Below, one piece after another: positions 15,079 to 18,441 of a stretch of 18,441 nt of DNA. The stretch lies in assembly GCA_026706325.1 (NCBI GenBank), contig JAPOYZ010000062.1:1-18441 (forward strand). The letters run 5' to 3'. This stretch comes from Candidatus Aminicenantota bacterium. Its GTDB lineage: Bacteria > Acidobacteriota > UBA6911 > RPQK01 > JAJDTT01. The notes beneath the pieces were generated by a model. It saw only the letters and a list, made by a program, of their open reading frames with translations. It had not been told where the DNA came from and made no database searches. Position numbers and translations under genes: made by a program. Within the stretch, counting starts at the first letter, position 1; every line of letters starts with the position of its first letter.

Positions 15079-17880
15079 CTATTGGCGTTCGACGTCGATG
15101 GCGACCTCCTGAAGCACCGGCGTGCTGCCGCCGTCCGGAGTCGTCAGAATCGCGCGATACTGGAGCCAGCTCTCTCCCGGGGGCAGCCGCAACGCCGTTC
15201 CCGATTTCCGGAAGTAGCTGGCAGGTCCCTCCGGCCCTTTCCATGGACTCGATTCCAACGCCGCCTGGGACGAAGCGCTTCGAACCTGGAATTGGACACC
15301 GGTCCCATGGGGGGTCAGGGCCTTCCAACGGAGCCGCCCGGGGCTCTTTCCGGCCGGCGCCTCCAGGGCCGCGGAGACGTACTCCTCCCGCAGCCTGCGG
15401 TCGTAGATGTTCCCCACGTCCCGGAGCCGTCCGAAGTGGGGTCCGAAGGTCTGGAACCAATGCCGACGATCGTAGGAGTAGCCGTCCGCGCCTCCCCAAT
15501 AGATGTTGCTGCCCACCGAATGGTCGCCCCTCTCCAAGTGGTTGAAGACCACCAGATCCAGCCACGAGTCCTGATTCAGGTCGGCGACGGTCAAGGCGCT
15601 GGAGGATTCGGCCGGCAGGCTCGTGCGGCGCGATTCGCTGTAGGAGCCCCCGTCCGCACCCCAGTAGATGAAGGCGGGAAGGGTCCGTGTGTGGTAGGCG
15701 TGGTAGTTGGTCATGACGATGTCCAGATGCCCGTCTCGATTCAAATCCGCCACCGCCTGCTCCAGGGAGTCGAAGGCCTCGAGCTCGGTGATCCGGTCAG
15801 AACGGAAACCGTCCCTTCCTCCCCAGACCAGAATCGCCTGGCGTGTGGGCCGTCCGAACCGCTTGGGGTCCCACCCCCCTCCGAAGATCAGATCCAGCCA
15901 GCCGTCGCCGTTCAGGTCGGCGATCTCGGGACTGGACGTGGGTTGGATCTTCAGGACCGTATGGTTGTCCTGGCTGTACCCTGACACGAGGTTCCCCCAA
16001 AAGAGATCTACGTGTCCCGAATCCACGTCGGTGAAGATGAGATCCAGGGCCCCATCCTTGTTGAAATCGGCGACGCGGCCCGCCTGTCCGATGCGGATTC
16101 CCAGCTTCAGGTCGGTTCGGCGCGACGGATCGTGGCCGTTCTTGGCGCCCCAGAGGATTCGAGCCGTCGGAGCCAGGTCCCGATGGGCGCCTCCGACGAT
16201 GTAGATCAGGTCCAGGTAGCCGTCCCGGTTCAGATCGCCGACGATGACGCCGTTGGACGGCACCATCTCCAGTTTCGTCTGCAACCGGAAGCCGTTGGCA
16301 CCGCCGCCGAAGATGGAGCCGTCGGGAAAGACGAGGTCCACCCAGCCGTCCTGGTCCAGGTCGGCGGTGGTCGCCAACCCTCCCTTGGCGGGAATGATGC
16401 TGGCCGCGGCGGTAGAGTAATGGTGCCTGGGGTTGCCCCAGTAGACCACCGAGTCGATGGCTCCGTGGGACCCGCTGTTCTGGTTGATGAGGGCCAGGTC
16501 CTGGTGCCCGTCCAGGTCCAGGTCGCCGGCGGCCAGGCTCACGGCGCCGAAGCCCTGGAGTTCGCGGCGATAGGCGGCGTGGAATCCGTCGGGACCGTTC
16601 CAGTAGAGATAGGAGGCCACGTCGCGGGTCGCGCCGTCGTGATTGTTGGAAAAAGCCAGATCGACCCAACCGTCTTCGTTGTAGTCGGCCAGCACGGCGT
16701 CGGTGGCGGCAAGCGTGGGAAGTTCCTGGCGTCTGTCCGGAGAGTATCCATCCTGTCCTCCCCAGTAAATGTAGGACGCTTCTCCACTCTCGTTGGGCAG
16801 GATCAGGTCGGCGTGTCCGTCCCGGTTCAGATCCCCGACTCGACTGTCTTTCGCGCCCAGCGACGGGACCTCGACCCAGGTCTCGCGGGAAATCCCCTGG
16901 CCGGTACCCTGGTGAATCGTCACCCGGTCGTCCTTGTGGGCCAGGATCAGGTCCGGATTCCGGTCGCCGGAAACCTCTGCCAAGGTCGCTCCGACGGCGT
17001 CTCCTCCCTGCCATTGTTCCCCGGGCGCCTGGAACCCTTCGGGCCCGCCCCGGTACAGGACAAGGCTCTGGTGCTTCGAATTGTTGTTGGCGAAGAGGAG
17101 ATCGGAGTAGCCGTCCCGGTTCACGTCCGCCGCCGCCACGTCGGCCGCGCTGGTGGTGGCCAGCACGGCGCGGTCCTCTTTACGAAAACCCCGGGGCCCG
17201 TTCCAGTAGACGTAGGACTCCAGGTGGAGGTCGAACCCGAAACGTTCGCCCCCCTCGATGCCCCGGTTGGAGAAGGCCAGATCGATCCAGCCGTCTCCGT
17301 TGAAGTCGCCCGCCGCCAATCCCCCGGCCAGAAGCGTGGGAAGCTCGGTGCGATGGCCCCGCAGGTAGCCGTCCGGGCTGCCCCAATAGATGAGGGCCAT
17401 CATGTGAACCGAGTAGTTGTGAATGAAGTTGCAGAAGACCAGCTCCGGATAGCCGTCGTGATTCAGGTCCACCACCAGGGAACGGCCGCCTCCGTCACTG
17501 GGCAAACGGGTGACTCCCCGGTCGCGAATCCGGATCTGCCTCAACAGCCGGGCCAGTGGCTGATGACCGGGCAACGGGGGCAAAATCGATTCCGGCCCCC
17601 CCTTCTTGCCCCAATAGACCAGGGCGTCGGTGTTCTCCAAGGGGTTGTGGTCCTGGATCACCAGGAGGTCCAGGTAGCCGTCGTTGTTCAGGTCCCAACG
17701 GTAGGTCATCTCCAGTTGTCCCGAACGGGCGATGTAGAGATTGGTCCCGCCGTCGGCGATCCGCCCGGAGGCGAAATCCTCGAAGCTTGAGTGGGTGATC
17801 CAGCTCTCGTAGTCGTCCCGGCCCAGAGCCGGTCCGGCCAGCGCCGTCACAAACACCAATACCGTCAGCGTTTTGTACAT
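15079..17880 (-). CDS. Secreted FG-GAP/VCBS repeat protein, beta-propeller type
   Basis: A 933-aa exported protein. Signal peptide MYKTLTVLVFVTALAGPALG, cleavage near residue 20. Between about residues 63 and 770 I count 14 calcium-loop motifs of the type D-x-N-x-D-G-x-x-D-L (DLNNDGYLDL, GDFNGDGWIDL, ADVNRDGYSDL, GDLNRDGHADL, ADLNGDGWLDL and others), spaced roughly 55 residues. One is reduced (GDRNPDL) and the last has Ser for Gly (DLNQDSWLDL). Most repeats are followed by a YWG/YWN-type strand (IYWGSPDGY, VYWNGPRGF). Fourteen units could build two seven-bladed propellers. A different C-terminal domain (about 820-933) looks Ig-like. Such proteins bind or adhere to ligands or surfaces; no catalytic motif is visible. 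I start at ATG 17880, with GGAG seven bases before it. It converges on the 633-aa protein gene, 37 bases away. Confidence 0.87.
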   Translation of the reverse strand: MYKTLTVLVFVTALAGPALGRDDYESWITHSSFEDFASGRIADGGTNLYIARSGQLEMTYRWDLNNDGYLDLLVIQDHNPLENTDALVYWGKKGGPESILPPLPGHQPLARLLRQIRIRDRGVTRLPSDGGGRSLVVDLNHDGYPELVFCNFIHNYSVHMMALIYWGSPDGYLRGHRTELPTLLAGGLAAGDFNGDGWIDLAFSNRGIEGGERFGFDLHLESYVYWNGPRGFRKEDRAVLATTSAADVAAADVNRDGYSDLLFANNNSKHQSLVLYRGGPEGFQAPGEQWQGGDAVGATLAEVSGDRNPDLILAHKDDRVTIHQGTGQGISRETWVEVPSLGAKDSRVGDLNRDGHADLILPNESGEASYIYWGGQDGYSPDRRQELPTLAATDAVLADYNEDGWVDLAFSNNHDGATRDVASYLYWNGPDGFHAAYRRELQGFGAVSLAAGDLDLDGHQDLALINQNSGSHGAIDSVVYWGNPRHHYSTAAASIIPAKGGLATTADLDQDGWVDLVFPDGSIFGGGANGFRLQTKLEMVPSNGVIVGDLNRDGYLDLIYIVGGAHRDLAPTARILWGAKNGHDPSRRTDLKLGIRIGQAGRVADFNKDGALDLIFTDVDSGHVDLFWGNLVSGYSQDNHTVLKIQPTSSPEIADLNGDGWLDLIFGGGWDPKRFGRPTRQAILVWGGRDGFRSDRITELEAFDSLEQAVADLNRDGHLDIVMTNYHAYHTRTLPAFIYWGADGGSYSESRRTSLPAESSSALTVADLNQDSWLDLVVFNHLERGDHSVGSNIYWGGADGYSYDRRHWFQTFGPHFGRLRDVGNIYDRRLREEYVSAALEAPAGKSPGRLRWKALTPHGTGVQFQVRSASSQAALESSPWKGPEGPASYFRKSGTALRLPPGESWLQYRAILTTPDGGSTPVLQEVAIDVERQ

Positions 17881-17931
17881 TTCACCACTCCGTTCGATGT
17901 TGCGGTCAGGACAGCGGAGTCTATCAGCCTG

Positions 17932-18030
17932 TACGATGCAGGGGCACCCCTTGTGTGTGGGTGCCGTCTTCGTTTCAAGCGGGCTCAAGCCACCAGGAAA
18001 AGGGCGACCTCACACAAGGGTCGTCCCTAC
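17932..18030. repeat. REP/BIME-like pair of inverted hairpins
   Basis: The left hairpin is GGCACCC (17943-17949), a 9-base loop, then GGGTGCC (17959-17965). The right one is GGG-CGACC (18002-18009), a loop, then GGTCG-T-CCC (18019-18027). The loop sequences CCCTTGTGTG (17948-17957) and CACACAAGGG (18011-18020) are perfect reverse complements, so the whole is also one large inverted repeat. GGGGCACCCCTTGTG-type palindromes are a common dispersed repeat class in environmental bacteria. It lies in the 203-base gap between two divergent genes. Confidence 0.65.
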
Positions 18031-18040
18031 CGGAAGTCAG

Positions 18041-18070
18041 TTGATGCTCATCGAGCGTTCCTAGTATAAT
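18041..18070 (+). promoter_or_regulatory. Promoter of the HPF-like gene
   Basis: TTGATG (18041-18046), an 18-base spacer and a perfect TATAAT (18065-18070), followed by a T-rich run. The expected transcription start near 18077 lies about seven bases before ATG 18084, with no Shine-Dalgarno sequence, so the mRNA would have almost no leader. Confidence 0.65.
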
Positions 18071-18083
18071 TTTTTTAGATATC

Positions 18084-18386
18084 ATGAAGATCGAGGTTCA
18101 GGGGCGCCGTCTGCGGCTGGATCCCAACTTACGGAGCCTGATCGGCCGGCAGAGCGCCAAAGTCCGAAAGCTCCTGCCCAGTTTCAAGCCTCACGATCTG
18201 GATTTACGAGTCGTGGTCGAAATGCTGCCGCGGGGTCGGCAGTGTGAAACGGTGTTGGTATTGGTGGTTCCCCAGACGGCCATCCGGGTCCGGGAAACCG
18301 CCGCCAGCCCTTCCACCAGCATCACCCATGCGTTTCACGAGTTGGTGCGGCGGGTCCAGAAATTCAAGAGCCGGCTGGCACGGTAA
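18084..18386 (+). CDS. hpf: HPF/RaiA-like ribosome hibernation factor, short form
   Basis: A 100-aa cytoplasmic protein resembling the S30AE family, which binds the small ribosomal subunit and helps inactivate ribosomes in resting cells. The pattern fits the beta-alpha-beta-beta-beta-alpha fold: strand MKIEVQGRRLRL, helix PNLRSLIGRQSAKVRKLL, strands DLDLRVVVEML, ETVLVLVVP and AIRVRETAA, and a basic final helix ITHAFHELVRRVQKFKSRL. The usual family pattern of acidic residues before the last helix (D-x-Y-x-A-I-D) is replaced by SPSTSITHAF, so this is a divergent member. There is no long C-terminal dimerisation tail. Its TAA stop is shared with motif copy 3. The assignment comes from pattern resemblance and is fairly but not fully secure. 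Confidence 0.7.
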   Translation: MKIEVQGRRLRLDPNLRSLIGRQSAKVRKLLPSFKPHDLDLRVVVEMLPRGRQCETVLVLVVPQTAIRVRETAASPSTSITHAFHELVRRVQKFKSRLAR

Positions 18387-18402
18387 CAGTCCGTGGTGAA
18401 AG
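18381..18402 (-). repeat. Intergenic motif copy 3 (core CCACGGACTG, inverted)
   Basis: On the minus strand: CTTTCA, CCACGGACTG (18387-18396), TTACCG. It overlaps the hpf-like stop codon, whose TAA forms part of the motif. No gene start lies downstream in its orientation, which argues against a pure promoter role for every copy. A partner arm, if any, would lie beyond the window. Confidence 0.6.
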
Positions 18403-18441
18403 TCCCGCGAGCACCGAGACCGTTCCTGCGCCCGCCGGACA

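Noticed and set aside
16012..17790. Open frame of 592 codons antisense to the FG-GAP protein
   Set aside because: It mirrors the calcium-loop repeats (periodic VPVQV/DQVQV-like patterns) and has no domain of its own; a shadow of the repeat gene.

Overview
The window is GC-rich, densely coded bacterial DNA with 13 protein-coding genes (one cut by the left edge), one toxin-gene remnant, and several short intergenic repeats and control sites. There are no rRNA, tRNA, CRISPR or intact transposon signals. The mix points to an uncultured, environmental, Acidobacteria-like heterotroph: a siroheme reductase with a C-terminal extension, Tat-exported enzymes, a DUF6807 protein, an FG-GAP/VCBS propeller protein and an M6 metalloprotease. 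The phylum is an inference from gene content, not from a marker gene.

Layout. (1) 1-4168, minus strand: an amidohydrolase, then a likely operon of a ferredoxin-type sulfite/nitrite reductase (residues favour sulfite), a conserved 193-aa protein of unknown function, and a Tat-exported class V aminotransferase cut by the window edge. (2) 4332-9888, plus strand: a secreted DUF6807 (PmoA-like) protein; then, behind a strong promoter whose -10 box sits almost on the start codon, the E1-alpha, E1-beta and E2 subunits of a branched-chain 2-oxo acid dehydrogenase; then a Tat-exported lytic transglycosylase with LysM. No E3 gene is present. (3) 9889-10216, minus strand: a ribbon-helix-helix antitoxin with a palindromic operator, followed by only the first ~15 codons of a MazF-type toxin. 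(4) 10222-15041: a divergent pair of secreted proteins, an InhA-like M6 metalloprotease and a 633-aa protein of unknown family. (5) 15079-18386: a secreted protein with 14 FG-GAP/VCBS motifs, diverging from a short HPF/RaiA-like ribosome hibernation protein.

The most notable unexplained signal is a roughly 20-bp motif with core CCACGGACTG. It occurs three times, with a fourth degenerate copy, only between genes. Three of the four copies lie 45-60 bp upstream of, and point toward, genes for secreted proteins; the fourth overlaps the end of the hpf-like gene in reverse orientation. A separate REP/BIME-like pair of hairpins lies between the propeller gene and the hpf-like gene. There is no intergenic stretch over 300 bases.

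Together the genes look like core metabolism (assimilatory sulfur reduction, branched-chain amino acid catabolism) interleaved with an export-heavy, surface- or polymer-directed set.
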